Source of the DNA: Coraliomargarita sp.
Lineage (GTDB): Bacteria; Verrucomicrobiota; Verrucomicrobiia; Opitutales; UBA953
Reading direction: 5' to 3'
Length of the DNA: 64,000 bases
NCBI GenBank assembly: GCA_024638885.1
Contig: JAHEJL010000001.1
Span: 583,001-647,000 of the forward strand
The first letter of the stretch is position 1. The number at the start of each line of letters is the position of its first letter. A program made the translations under genes and the position numbers. Positions 46,955 through 55,350 of this stretch are shown here, in pieces. A model generated the notes under the pieces. The model was not told the origin of the DNA and did not search any database. It saw only the letters and a list, made by a program, of their open reading frames with translations.

Positions 46955-47569
46955 GTGTTCCCGCGCCTGCAGTTCCTGACGCTCGACGCCTCGCCGCTCA
47001 CGCACCGGGCGCAGGCCCTCGCGGCGCTCGAAGGCGGCGTGCGCTGGATCCAGCTCCGCGCGAAGCATCTCCCGGAAGACGTCTGGGTCGCCGAAGCCGT
47101 CGCGATCGCCGAGCTCTGCCGCGATTACGGCGCGATGTTCGTCGTCAACGACGCGCCGCAGGTCGCCCTGCGCGCCGAGGCCGACGGCGTCCATCTCGGC
47201 GGCGACGACGCCTCGCCGGCCGCGGCCCGCGCGCTGCTCGGCGAATTCGCCGTCGTCGGCGTGACGCTCAACGAGCCGGCGCATGTCGCCCGCTTCGCCG
47301 GCACGCGCGTCGACTACGCGGGCGTCGGCCCCTTCCGCCATACCTTGAGCAAGCAGAAGCTCGCGGCGATCCATACGGACGAATCCCTCGCCGCGCTCAT
47401 CGACGCCGCGGCGCCGTTGCCGTGCTACGCCATCGGCGGCGTCACCGCGGCCGACTGGCCGAAGCTGCGTTCCCTCGGCGCCCACGGCCTCGCGGTCAGC
47501 GGCGCCATCGCCCTGGCGGCCGACCCGGTTTCGGCCGCGAAATCGTTGGTCGCCGCGGTCTCCGCCTAG
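46955..47569 (+). CDS. thiE: Thiamine phosphate synthase
   Basis: 204 residues with a GTG start, 3 bases after the preceding stop. ThiE joins HMP pyrophosphate and thiazole phosphate to thiamine phosphate. The barrel shows [44 protein letters not shown] and CYAIGGVTA. It is the better of the two ThiE-like candidates here because the metal- and phosphate-binding residues are kept. Confidence 0.85.
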   Translation: MFPRLQFLTLDASPLTHRAQALAALEGGVRWIQLRAKHLPEDVWVAEAVAIAELCRDYGAMFVVNDAPQVALRAEADGVHLGGDDASPAAARALLGEFAVVGVTLNEPAHVARFAGTRVDYAGVGPFRHTLSKQKLAAIHTDESLAALIDAAAPLPCYAIGGVTAADWPKLRSLGAHGLAVSGAIALAADPVSAAKSLVAAVSA

Positions 47570-47624
47570 GTTTCGGATGCGAGGGCTGGACAAGCCCGCC
47601 TCGGTTCGGATTGTGCAAGCAACG

Positions 47625-48392
47625 ATGTCCTCGCTCCGTATCGCCGACCGCACCTTCGCCTCGCGCCTCCTCACGGGCACGGGCAAGTATGCTTCCGCCG
47701 CGCAGCTCCGCGCGGTGCTCGACGCCTGCGGCGCCGAGGTGGTGACGATGGCCATCAAGCGCGTGCGCTTCGGCGCGAAGGACGACGGCATCCTCTCCGC
47801 GCTCGACCCGCAGAAGCACCTCATCCTGCCCAATACCTCCGGCGTGCGCACGGCCAAGGAGGCGATCTTCGCCGCCGAGCTCGCCCGCGAAGCGCTCGGT
47901 ACTTCCTGGCTGAAGCTCGAGATCCATCCGGACCCGAAGTACCTCATGCCTGATCCGGTCGAGACCCTCGAGGCCTGCCGCGAGCTGGTGAAGAAGGGTT
48001 TCACGGTCCTGCCGTACATCCACGCCGACCCCGTCCTCGCCAAGCGTCTCGAGGAAGTCGGCGCCGCCGCCGTCATGCCGCTCGGCGCCCCGATCGGCTC
48101 CAACCGCGGCCTGCTCTCCCGCGACTTCCTCCGCATCATCATCGAACAGGCCCGCGTACCGGTCATCGTCGACGCCGGCCTGGGCGCGCCTTCGCACGCC
48201 GCCGAAGCGCTCGAGATGGGCGCGTCCGCCGTGCTGGTGAACACCGCGATCGCTTCCTCGGGCGACCCCGTCGCGATGGCCCGCGCCTTCCGCCTCGCCG
48301 TCGAAGCCGGCCACGCCGCCCGTACCGCCGGCCTCGGCGTCGGTTCCGACCAGGCCGAGCCGACCTCGCCCCTCACGGGCTTCCTCGACTGA
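47625..48392 (+). CDS. thiG: Thiazole synthase ThiG
   Basis: 255 residues from the ATG at 47625. ThiG builds the thiazole phosphate from DXP, ThiS thiocarboxylate and dehydroglycine. The Schiff-base lysine lies in [11 protein letters not shown], with [39 protein letters not shown] and the phosphate site [16 protein letters not shown]. The partner enzymes ThiC, ThiF and ThiH or ThiO are not in the window. The 55-base gap before it shows no terminator. Confidence 0.95.
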   Translation: MSSLRIADRTFASRLLTGTGKYASAAQLRAVLDACGAEVVTMAIKRVRFGAKDDGILSALDPQKHLILPNTSGVRTAKEAIFAAELAREALGTSWLKLEIHPDPKYLMPDPVETLEACRELVKKGFTVLPYIHADPVLAKRLEEVGAAAVMPLGAPIGSNRGLLSRDFLRIIIEQARVPVIVDAGLGAPSHAAEALEMGASAVLVNTAIASSGDPVAMARAFRLAVEAGHAARTAGLGVGSDQAEPTSPLTGFLD

Positions 48393-48395
48393 CCG

Positions 48396-49151
48396 ATGGC
48401 CGCGAAGCCCGGCAGGATGCGCGCGGACGAATTGCTGCTGAAGCTTTCGCTCGCTCCGTCCCGCTCGGTCGCCCAGGCCCTCATCCTCGCCGGCAAGGTC
48501 CGCTCGGGTCCTGACGCCGTCGTCAACAAGCCGTCGCAGTCCTTCCCGGAAGACGCGGTGCTCACCGTCGACCAGCCCCCGCGCTTCGTCTCGCGCGGCG
48601 GCGAGAAGCTCGAAGGCGCGCTCGACCATTTCAAGATCCCCGTCGAAGGCCTGCATGGCCTCGACGTCGGCGCCTCGACCGGCGGCTTCACGGACTGCCT
48701 CCTGCAGCGCGGGGTCGTCAGCATGACGTGCGTCGACGTCGGCACGGCCCAGCTGCATTCGAAGCTCCGGAACGATCCGCGCATCAGGAACCTCGAGAAG
48801 TTCAACGCGCGCGAGATCAATAACGTCGAGCTGCCCCACCTGACCTACGGCATCGTGGTCATGGACCTCTCGTTCATCTCGCTCGGGCTCATCCTGCCGA
48901 TCGCCTGGCAGCGGGTCGGGAAGGGCGGCCATCTCGTGGCGCTCATCAAGCCGCAGTTCGAGGCGACGAAGGCCGAGGCTGATAAGGCCCGCGGGGTCAT
49001 CAAGGATCCGGTCATCCACGCCCGCGTGGTCGACGGCCTCACCGCCGCCGCCCAAGGCCTCCCGGGGGCCCAGGTGCTCGGGGTCATCCTGTCGCCCATC
49101 GAGGGCGGGGACGGTAACAAGGAGTTCCTGATCGCGGTCAAAAAGGCCTGA
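48396..49151 (+). CDS. tlyA: TlyA-family rRNA methyltransferase / S4-domain protein
   Basis: 251 residues. An N-terminal S4 RNA-binding domain ([20 protein letters not shown]) is followed by [15 protein letters not shown] and an FtsJ-like methyltransferase domain ([36 protein letters not shown]). TlyA 2'-O-methylates 16S and 23S rRNA in mycobacteria; family members were once called hemolysins. It follows thiG by 3 bases, an unrelated gene sharing the transcript. Confidence 0.92.
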   Translation: MAAKPGRMRADELLLKLSLAPSRSVAQALILAGKVRSGPDAVVNKPSQSFPEDAVLTVDQPPRFVSRGGEKLEGALDHFKIPVEGLHGLDVGASTGGFTDCLLQRGVVSMTCVDVGTAQLHSKLRNDPRIRNLEKFNAREINNVELPHLTYGIVVMDLSFISLGLILPIAWQRVGKGGHLVALIKPQFEATKAEADKARGVIKDPVIHARVVDGLTAAAQGLPGAQVLGVILSPIEGGDGNKEFLIAVKKA

Positions 49152-49320
49152 TTTGGGGTAGGGCCAGCGATGGAGTTAGGGTTGGGGGTGCATAATTCGT
49201 AGATTTAGGCCTATTTCTGGTTATTTCAGCCCCTGCCCCCATCCCTCCGCCTACCCCTGGCGTACGGCACCCCCATTTCTCCTTGCCCTTGGCCCTCCTA
49301 CGCTTACTTCCAAACCTCCC
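49152..49320 (+). promoter_or_regulatory. Leader region of rpsR
   Basis: 169-base gap with an AT-richer block (about 49188-49220) in otherwise GC-rich sequence. TTGCCC (49283-49288) lies 38 bases before the rpsR ATG, whose leader ends AACCTCCC with no Shine-Dalgarno. A GGTAGGG at 49157 resembles the foot of the repeat family described elsewhere but lacks a proper stem. Confidence 0.35.
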
Positions 49321-49515
49321 ATGACCACCGAAGGTAAGCTCAAGCGTTCCCGCAACCCCCTCGACTTCGATTTCACCGAACCCGAGGCCCTGTCGCGCTA
49401 CGTCACCGAGACGGGCAAGATCCTGCCCCGTAAGCTGACCGGCCTCACCGCCCGCCAGCAGCGTCATATTGCCAAGGCCGTGAAGCGCGCCCGCAATATG
49501 ATCACGATGAAGTAA
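49321..49515 (+). CDS. rpsR: 30S ribosomal protein S18
   Basis: 64 residues, a short but complete S18: an N-terminal basic arm, [27 protein letters not shown] with the conserved turn, and [19 protein letters not shown]. It stands alone, with its own leader and terminator, instead of the common rpsF-ssb-rpsR-rplI arrangement. The zinc-binding cysteines of some S18 proteins are absent. Confidence 0.95.
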   Translation: MTTEGKLKRSRNPLDFDFTEPEALSRYVTETGKILPRKLTGLTARQQRHIAKAVKRARNMITMK

Positions 49516-49538
49516 TCGTCCGCGCGACGACTTCCCCG

Positions 49539-49563
49539 GGCCGCCTTTTCAGGCGGCCTTTTT
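49539..49563 (+). terminator. Intrinsic terminator after rpsR
   Basis: Stem GGCCGCC/GGCGGCC with a TTTTCA loop, followed by five T on the plus strand, 24 bases past the rpsR stop. Confidence 0.88.
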
Positions 49564-49651
49564 GTTGTCGGTCTGGGAGGTTGCCCCCGTGGCCGCCTCG
49601 AGGTAAATCGGACGGGACTCCCGCCGTCCGTCCCGTAAAGTCACGCCACCC

Positions 49652-50635
49652 TTGTCTCCGTCCGCTTCCAGTTTCCTGACCTCCGCTCCCGCCGACCTCG
49701 CCCGTGCGGCGGCGCTCCTGCGTCAGGGCGCCTGCGTGGCCCTGCCGACCGAGACGGTCTACGGCCTCGCGGCCGACGCGACGAATCCCGCCGCGCTAGC
49801 CCAGGTCTTCACGATCAAGGGCCGCCCGCTCCTCGATCCGCTCATCGTCCACGTGCTCGACCAGGCCGCGCTCGCCGAGGTCGCCGAGCCCGATTCGCGT
49901 CTCGCGGCGCTCGCCTCGCTCTGGCCCGGTCCGCTGACCGTCGTGCTGCGCCGCAAACCCGTCGTGCCGGATCTCGTGACGGCCGGCAAAGATACCGTCG
50001 CGGTCCGCATCCCCGCCCACCCGCTTTTCCGCGAAGTGCTGCGTCTCTCCGGCCGCCCGCTGGCCGCGCCGAGCGCCAATCCGTTCGGCTATGTCAGCCC
50101 GACCAAGGCCGCGCACGTGCGCGATTCGCTCGGTGACCGTTGCCCTTGGATCGTCGACGGCGGCGCCTGCGCCCACGGCGTGGAATCCACGATCCTCGAC
50201 CTTTCCGTCCCCGGCCGCGCCCGCCTCCTGCGTCCCGGCCCGATTCCGCTGGAAACGCTCCGCGCCTTGCTGGGCGAGGTCGAGGTCGTCACGCGTGCCG
50301 CGAGCCAGCAGGTCGCCCAAGATGCTCCGGGCATGCTGGAACGCCATTACAGCCCGGCCACCCGCGTCATGCTCTTCCCGCACGGCACGCTGCCGGTCAT
50401 CGCCAACCTACGTTCGGCGGTGCTCTTCATCGGTCGCCGCGCGCACGCTCCGGCCAACGCGGACGTCTTCCTGCTGTCCGAGGACGGCTCGACCGAGGAA
50501 GCCGCGCGTAACCTCTTCGACCTGCTCCGCCAGCTCGACGCCCGCGGCTACGAAACGATCCATGCCGAACTCGCTCCGCCCGCCGGCATCGGCGCAGCCT
50601 ATAACGACCGCCTGACCCGCGCCGCCGCCCGCTGA
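49652..50635 (+). CDS. L-threonylcarbamoyladenylate synthase (Sua5 type)
   Basis: 327 residues with a TTG start at 49652. The YrdC domain (about 15-205) has the TVYGLAADA, FTIKGRPLLDPLIVHV and SAN-x-FG-x-x-SPT motifs and binds ATP, threonine and bicarbonate for t6A tRNA modification. A C-terminal Sua5 domain (about 225-325, opening with PGMLERHYSPATRVMLF) makes it the long Sua5 form, not TsaC. It ends 1 base inside the start of prmC. Sua5/TsaC and prmC are often neighbours. Confidence 0.93.
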   Translation: MSPSASSFLTSAPADLARAAALLRQGACVALPTETVYGLAADATNPAALAQVFTIKGRPLLDPLIVHVLDQAALAEVAEPDSRLAALASLWPGPLTVVLRRKPVVPDLVTAGKDTVAVRIPAHPLFREVLRLSGRPLAAPSANPFGYVSPTKAAHVRDSLGDRCPWIVDGGACAHGVESTILDLSVPGRARLLRPGPIPLETLRALLGEVEVVTRAASQQVAQDAPGMLERHYSPATRVMLFPHGTLPVIANLRSAVLFIGRRAHAPANADVFLLSEDGSTEEAARNLFDLLRQLDARGYETIHAELAPPAGIGAAYNDRLTRAAAR

Positions 50636-51480
50636 TGCAGAACCTGCTCGAGACGTTGAAGAAGGCCGCGGAATTCCTCGCCCGCAAAGGCCTGGAGAAG
50701 CCGCGCATGGAAGCGGAGCATCTCTTCGCCGCCGGGCTGGGAATGAAGCGTCTCGACCTCTACCTGCAGTTCGAACGCCTGCTCACCGACGAGGAAGTGA
50801 AGCGCCTGCGCGACCTGACGGTCCGCCGCGGCAACCGCGAACCGCTCCAGCACATCATCGGCAAGGTGGAGTTCCGCGACCTGGTACTGAAGTCCGATAA
50901 GCGCGCGCTGATCCCGCGTCCGGAAACCGAAGAACTCATCGACCTGGCCCTCGCGCTGTTCCCGGCGGACCAGGCCGTGCGCGTGCTCGATCTCGGCACG
51001 GGCTCCGGCGCCATCGCGCTCGCCCTCGCCGCCGAACGTCCGCTCTGGAAGGTCGACGCCGTCGACCGCTCAGCCGACGCCTTGGCGCTCGCCCGTGAGA
51101 ACGCGGCGCAGTGCGCCCTGGCCGAGCGCGTGAACTTCGCCGAGTCCGACTGGTTCGCGGCCGTCACCGACGCCTACGACCTGATCGTCTCGAACCCGCC
51201 GTATCTCACCGAAGCCGAAGTCGCCGAAGCCGACCCGGAGGTGCGTGAGTTCGATCCGAAGTCCGCGCTGATCGCCTCGGAAGCAGGCCTCGCCGACCTG
51301 CGTCGCATCCTGACCGACGCCCCGAAGTTCCTGCGCGCCGGCGGTTGGGTGCTCTGCGAGACCGGCATCGACCAGCATCCCGCGCTCGCGGAACTCTCGG
51401 CCAAGCTCGGTTATGCGGAGTCCGCCGGCCTGCCCGACATGAGCGGTCGTCCGCGTTTCTGGAAAGCCCGGAAAGCATAA
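50635..51480 (+). CDS. prmC: Peptide chain release factor glutamine methyltransferase PrmC
   Basis: 281 residues. PrmC methylates the glutamine of the GGQ motif in release factors RF1 and RF2. The N-terminal helical domain has PRMEAEHLFAAGLGMKRLDLY; the catalytic domain has VLDLGTGSGAIALALA and SNPPYLTEAEV. The paralogue PrmB lies at 8951. prfA is not adjacent. Confidence 0.94.
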   Translation: MQNLLETLKKAAEFLARKGLEKPRMEAEHLFAAGLGMKRLDLYLQFERLLTDEEVKRLRDLTVRRGNREPLQHIIGKVEFRDLVLKSDKRALIPRPETEELIDLALALFPADQAVRVLDLGTGSGAIALALAAERPLWKVDAVDRSADALALARENAAQCALAERVNFAESDWFAAVTDAYDLIVSNPPYLTEAEVAEADPEVREFDPKSALIASEAGLADLRRILTDAPKFLRAGGWVLCETGIDQHPALAELSAKLGYAESAGLPDMSGRPRFWKARKA

Positions 51481-51529
51481 CCATCGAGGCCAGGAGGGCG
51501 GGTGGGTCGTCGTGCCTCGTCCTACCGTC

Positions 51530-51565
51530 TTGCCCTGCGGCGACTCTTCCGTCTTTATCGGCCGC
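51530..51565 (+). promoter_or_regulatory. Putative leaderless promoter of proS
   Basis: TTGCCC (51530-51535), an 18-base spacer and TTTATC (51554-51559). The hexamers lie at -36 and -12 to -7 relative to the A of the ATG, exactly where a promoter starting transcription on the ATG would have them. No Shine-Dalgarno. Confidence 0.55.
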
Positions 51566-53095
51566 ATGTCCCAGCAGCCCGCCGCCAAGCCCAAGACCGC
51601 CATCACCCCGACCCGCCAGGAAGACTACCCCGAGTGGTATCTCCAGGTGATCAAGCACGCCGACCTGGCCGAGAACAGCCCGGTCCGCGGTTGCATGGTG
51701 ATCAAGCCGTGGGGCTACGCCCTCTGGGAGAACATCCACCGCGACCTCGACGCGATGTTCAAGGAGACGGGCCACGTGAACGCCTATTTCCCGCTCTTCA
51801 TCCCGGTCAGCTACATCCAGAAGGAAGCCGCCCACGTCGACGGCTTCGCCAAGGAGTGCGCCGTCGTCACCCATTCCCGCCTCGAAGCCGGTCCGGACGG
51901 CAAGCTCGTCCCCGCCGGCGAACTCGAGGAGCCGCTTATCGTCCGTCCGACCTCCGAGACCATCATCGGCGAGACCTACGCGAAGTGGGTCCAGTCCTAC
52001 CGTGACCTGCCGATCCTCATCAACCAGTGGGCCAACGTCGTCCGCTGGGAGATGCGCACGCGCCTCTTCCTCCGCACCGCCGAGTTCCTCTGGCAGGAAG
52101 GCCATACCGTCCACGCCACCGAAGCCGAAGCCGTCGAGGAGACCAACAAGATGCTCGAGGTGTATGCCGACTTCGCCGAGAACTACATGGCGATGCCGGT
52201 CATCAAGGGCCGTAAGACCGAGGGCGAACGCTTCCCGGGCGCCGTCGACACGCTCTGCATCGAGTCGATGATGCAGGACCGCAAGGCCCTCCAGGCCGGC
52301 ACCTCGCACTACCTCGGCCAGAACTTCGCCAAGTCCTGCAACATCCAGTTCCAGGACGAGAAGGGCACGCAGCAGTACGCCCACACGACCTCGTGGGGCG
52401 TGTCCACCCGCCTCATCGGCGGCATGATCATGACGCACTCCGACGACGACGGCTTCGTGGCGCCGCCCCGCCTCGCGCCGCAGCACGTGGTCATCTGCCC
52501 GATCTACAAGGACGACGCCACCAAGGCCGACATCCTCGCCTATTGCCAGTCGCTCCAGAAGGAACTCTCCGCCCAGCGCTTCCATGACCGCAAGGTCGTC
52601 GTGACCGTCGACAACCGCGACATCCGCGGCGGCGACAAGGCCTGGGGCTGGATCAAGAAGGGCGTGCCCCTCCGCGTCGAGGTCGGCCCGCGTGACTTCG
52701 CGGCCAACGCCGTCTTCGTCGCCCGTCGCGACACCGGCGAGAAGGCCGGCATCCCGCGCGCCGAATTCGTGGCGACCGTCGTCGACCGCCTGCAGGCGAT
52801 CCAGGACAACCTCCTCGCCCGCGCCAAGGCCCACCGCGCCGCCCACACCCGCGAGATCGACACCTGGGAAGAACTGAAGGCCTACTTCACCGCCAAGAAC
52901 CCGGAGCGTCCGGAGATCCACGGCGGCTTCGCGCTGTGCCACTGGAACGGCTCCAAGGCCGTCGAGAAGCGCCTCAAGGACGAGCTCAAGGTCACCATCC
53001 GCTGCATCCCGCTCGACGCCAAGGACGAGCCGGGCAAGTGCGTCGTCACCGGCGAGCCCAGCGCCCGCCGCGTGGTGATGGCGAAGGCCTACTGA
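51566..53095 (+). CDS. proS: Prolyl-tRNA synthetase, archaeal/eukaryote-type
   Basis: 509 residues from the ATG at 51566. It charges tRNA-Pro with proline. It lacks the editing insert of the usual bacterial type and shows the archaeal/eukaryotic-type core: YPEWYLQVIKHADLAE, the class II motif 2 region WANVVRWEMRTRLFLRTAEFLWQEGHT, HTTSWGVSTRLIGGMIMTH with motif 3, an anticodon-binding domain, and the C-terminal zinc-domain remnant ending VVMAKAY. This form is scattered through bacteria. Monocistronic, with the repeat pair downstream. Confidence 0.95.
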   Translation: MSQQPAAKPKTAITPTRQEDYPEWYLQVIKHADLAENSPVRGCMVIKPWGYALWENIHRDLDAMFKETGHVNAYFPLFIPVSYIQKEAAHVDGFAKECAVVTHSRLEAGPDGKLVPAGELEEPLIVRPTSETIIGETYAKWVQSYRDLPILINQWANVVRWEMRTRLFLRTAEFLWQEGHTVHATEAEAVEETNKMLEVYADFAENYMAMPVIKGRKTEGERFPGAVDTLCIESMMQDRKALQAGTSHYLGQNFAKSCNIQFQDEKGTQQYAHTTSWGVSTRLIGGMIMTHSDDDGFVAPPRLAPQHVVICPIYKDDATKADILAYCQSLQKELSAQRFHDRKVVVTVDNRDIRGGDKAWGWIKKGVPLRVEVGPRDFAANAVFVARRDTGEKAGIPRAEFVATVVDRLQAIQDNLLARAKAHRAAHTREIDTWEELKAYFTAKNPERPEIHGGFALCHWNGSKAVEKRLKDELKVTIRCIPLDAKDEPGKCVVTGEPSARRVVMAKAY

Positions 53096-53145
53096 GCGGC
53101 GAAGCCATGGCAGGGGCAGCACCGCGTGCTGCTCTCGTTGTCTCG

Positions 53146-53201
53146 GGTAGGGCCGACCATCCTTGGTCGGCCGCGGCCAAGCAGGGATGCTTGGCCCTAC
53201 C
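53146..53201. repeat. REP-like inverted pair (GTAG-footed hairpins)
   Basis: Two elements head to head share a CCGCGG centre. Each has the plan GGTAGGG, 7-bp stem, 4-base loop, stem, CCG. Element 1: CCGACCA-TCCT-TGGTCGG. Element 2, read on the minus strand: CCAAGCA-TCCC-TGCTTGG. The stems differ at several positions but stay fully paired, so the structure is conserved. It lies between the converging proS and CFA synthase genes, a usual REP location, and a GCAGCAC-CGC-GTGCTGC hairpin precedes it at 53117-53133. Confidence 0.75.
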
Positions 53202-53204
53202 TTG

Positions 53205-54416
53205 CTACCCCTTCCGGTTCGGCCGGACGTAGACCGCTTGGACGACCCCGATGTTACGGTGCTCGAACGCGGCCTGGCAGTAGCGGAAGTACAGGCGCCA
53301 CTTGCGGATGAAACGGTCGTCGAAGCCCATCGCGCGCACCTGGTCGAGGTTGGCTTCGAAGGCCTGGCACCACGCGTCGAGCGTCCGCGCATAGTCGCGG
53401 CCGAACTCCTCGAGGCGGTCGAGCTGGAAGCCGCTCTCCTTGGTCATCAGCTCGCCGACGCGGTTGATCGAGAGGAGCAGCGAGCCGGGGAAGATGTGCT
53501 TCTGGATGAAGTCTACGCCGTCACGGAACTGCGCGTAGCGGCTGTCGGGGCAGGTGATGTATTGGAAGGCGGCGATGCCGTCCGGTTTCAGCAGGCGGCC
53601 GATGGAGGCGCAGAACGCCGGCAGATACTTATGTCCGAGGGCCTCCATCATCTCGATGGAGACGCACTTGTCGTAGACGCCCTGATGGTCGCGGAAATCC
53701 TCGAGCTTCACGGTGATGCGGTCGGCGAGCCCGGCGGCCTTGATGCGTTCGACCGCGAGGTCGTGCTGCGCCTGCGAGATGGTGAGCGAGGTGACGCGGC
53801 AACCGTACTTCTTCACGGCATGCAGGGCCCAGCCGCCCCAACCGGTGCCGATCTCGATGACGTGGTCGGTGGGCTTGAGCTGCAGGAAACGGCAGAGGGC
53901 GTCGTTCTTGTTGGCCTGGGCCTGCTCGAGCGAGTCGGTGCCTTCCCAGCGGGCCGACGAGTACATCATCGACGGGTCGAGGAAGAGGCGGAAGAAATCG
54001 TTGGAGACGTCGTAATGCTCGGAGATGTTGCGACGCACCGTCTTCTTGTCGTTCGGGCGCAGGAGGTGGCCGATGCGGTCGGCGATGCGGAACAGGCCGA
54101 CGCCGAGCGCCTTGCGGGCCGAGCCGGACATGCCCGGGGTCTGGTCGATGTTCTCGATGAAGAAGCCGATGAGGGCGTTGAGGTCCGGCGAGTCCCATTC
54201 GCCTTCCATGTAGCCTTCGGTGAGGCCGATGTCGGCCGCCAGCATGATGCGGCGGAAGGCGTTCTCGTCGGCGACCTCGAGGCGCGCGCCGCCCCGGGCC
54301 TGCGGGTCGCCGAGGACGAGCTCCGTGCCTTCGGGCAGGCGGAGCGAGAGGCGGCCCTTGGTCAGCTTGGCGAGTTCCGCGAGGACGAGTCGGCGGGCCA
54401 GGGAAGGTTTAGACAT
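53205..54416 (-). CDS. Cyclopropane-fatty-acyl-phospholipid synthase family protein
   Basis: 403 residues from the ATG at 54414-54416. It is a SAM-dependent methyltransferase acting on unsaturated acyl chains of membrane phospholipids: ISEHYDVSNDFF, MMYSSARW, the SAM site VIEIGTGWGGWALHA, and SIEMMEALGHKYLPAF. The start overlaps the DUF1365 gene end by 8 bases. In Proteobacteria such CFA-type enzymes beside DUF1365 and an FAD oxidoreductase make modified (cyclopropane or furan-type) fatty acids. The exact product here is unknown. Confidence 0.9.
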   Translation of the reverse strand: MSKPSLARRLVLAELAKLTKGRLSLRLPEGTELVLGDPQARGGARLEVADENAFRRIMLAADIGLTEGYMEGEWDSPDLNALIGFFIENIDQTPGMSGSARKALGVGLFRIADRIGHLLRPNDKKTVRRNISEHYDVSNDFFRLFLDPSMMYSSARWEGTDSLEQAQANKNDALCRFLQLKPTDHVIEIGTGWGGWALHAVKKYGCRVTSLTISQAQHDLAVERIKAAGLADRITVKLEDFRDHQGVYDKCVSIEMMEALGHKYLPAFCASIGRLLKPDGIAAFQYITCPDSRYAQFRDGVDFIQKHIFPGSLLLSINRVGELMTKESGFQLDRLEEFGRDYARTLDAWCQAFEANLDQVRAMGFDDRFIRKWRLYFRYCQAAFEHRNIGVVQAVYVRPNRKG

Positions 54417-55260
54417 GAGGGCCGGTGAGTTCGGAGGTGGGGTGCCGCAGGTTGCGCTGCTGGTCAATGTCGTCCCCTTTGCGGCGGAAGGGAAGTTTCT
54501 TCACCAGCCAGAGCCAGGCGGCGTGCAGATGGATGAGCGCGACGACCTTGAGGATCAGGAGCGGCGACTTGACGGTCAGCCACAGCAGGCGGAGGTCCGT
54601 CAGCGGCACCTGCTTGCCCGTCCAGGCGCTGGTCAGCGACTTATGGCCGTCCTCGTAATGGTCGACGGTGATCGCCAGGCGGTCGCCCGGCAGGCGGAGG
54701 GTGAACTCGAATTCGGTGTCCAGCTTCGAGAACGGCGAGACGTAGAAACGCTTCGGCGTCCGCAGCTGGAGATAGGGATCGCCGTCGTAGTCGCGCTTGA
54801 GGCAGTCCTTGCCGAGGAACCAGGCCTTGCGTTCGCCGAAGGTGTTGTGGACCTCGGCGAGGCCGCAGGTGAGGGCGCCGTCGACGGTGGCGAGGAGGAA
54901 CACGGCCGGGTTGTAGGACTTCCCGAACGCCCGCGGCATCGCGACCAGGCGGATTTGGGTGCGGGCCGGCAAAGGTTCGCCCTGCGCGGCCGCGAACGCC
55001 CGGAAGCGACCGGCGAGCGTGTCGCCGACGCGGCCGAAATCCTGCGCGACGCCTTCGGGCTGGAAGATCTCGGCGGCCGGGAGGAAGTCGCGGTCGCGGT
55101 AGACGTACGGAGACCAGGCGCGCCCGAGCATGAACTTGCCGCCGCGGACGGCGTTCACGGCCGCCGCGTCCACCGACAGCGCGAACGCCGCATGCGTGAA
55201 GTCATGACGCTTAGGCCGGAGCCGGGCGTGCATCACTTCTGCGTCGTACAGTCGGGGCAT
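54409..55260 (-). CDS. DUF1365 protein
   Basis: 283 residues from the ATG at 55258-55260. It matches the DUF1365 family: LYDAEVMHARLRPKRHDFTH at the N-terminus, SYNPAVFLLA, EVHNTFGERKAW, FYVSPF and a hydrophobic C-terminal helix (about 235-260). DUF1365 genes almost always travel with an FAD oxidoreductase and a CFA-synthase-like gene in fatty-acid modification clusters, as here. No catalytic residue is known to me. It is coupled to the CFA gene downstream. Confidence 0.9.
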   Translation of the reverse strand: MPRLYDAEVMHARLRPKRHDFTHAAFALSVDAAAVNAVRGGKFMLGRAWSPYVYRDRDFLPAAEIFQPEGVAQDFGRVGDTLAGRFRAFAAAQGEPLPARTQIRLVAMPRAFGKSYNPAVFLLATVDGALTCGLAEVHNTFGERKAWFLGKDCLKRDYDGDPYLQLRTPKRFYVSPFSKLDTEFEFTLRLPGDRLAITVDHYEDGHKSLTSAWTGKQVPLTDLRLLWLTVKSPLLILKVVALIHLHAAWLWLVKKLPFRRKGDDIDQQRNLRHPTSELTGPHV

Positions 55261-55350
55261 CTGTCGGGAGGGTGGAAGGATTGGGGGCAGGCGCAAGCGT
55301 GCCCACGCCGAAACCTTGCTAAACCGCCGCCCCCGGGCATAACGAGGCCC
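55261..55350. promoter_or_regulatory. Back-to-back promoters of DUF1365 and GIDE-LemA genes
   Basis: On the minus strand TTGCGC begins 36 bases before the DUF1365 ATG (55296-55291). On the plus strand TTGCTA (55316-55321), a 16-base spacer and CATAAC (55338-55343) precede the GTG at 55351 with boxes at -35 and -13. The two -35 boxes lie only 19 bases apart, facing away from each other. Confidence 0.5.

Noticed and set aside
49157..49182. GGTAGGG after tlyA as another repeat copy
   Set aside because: The foot matches but the following CCA-GCGA-TGG stem is only 3 bp and the tail does not fit; at best a decayed copy.
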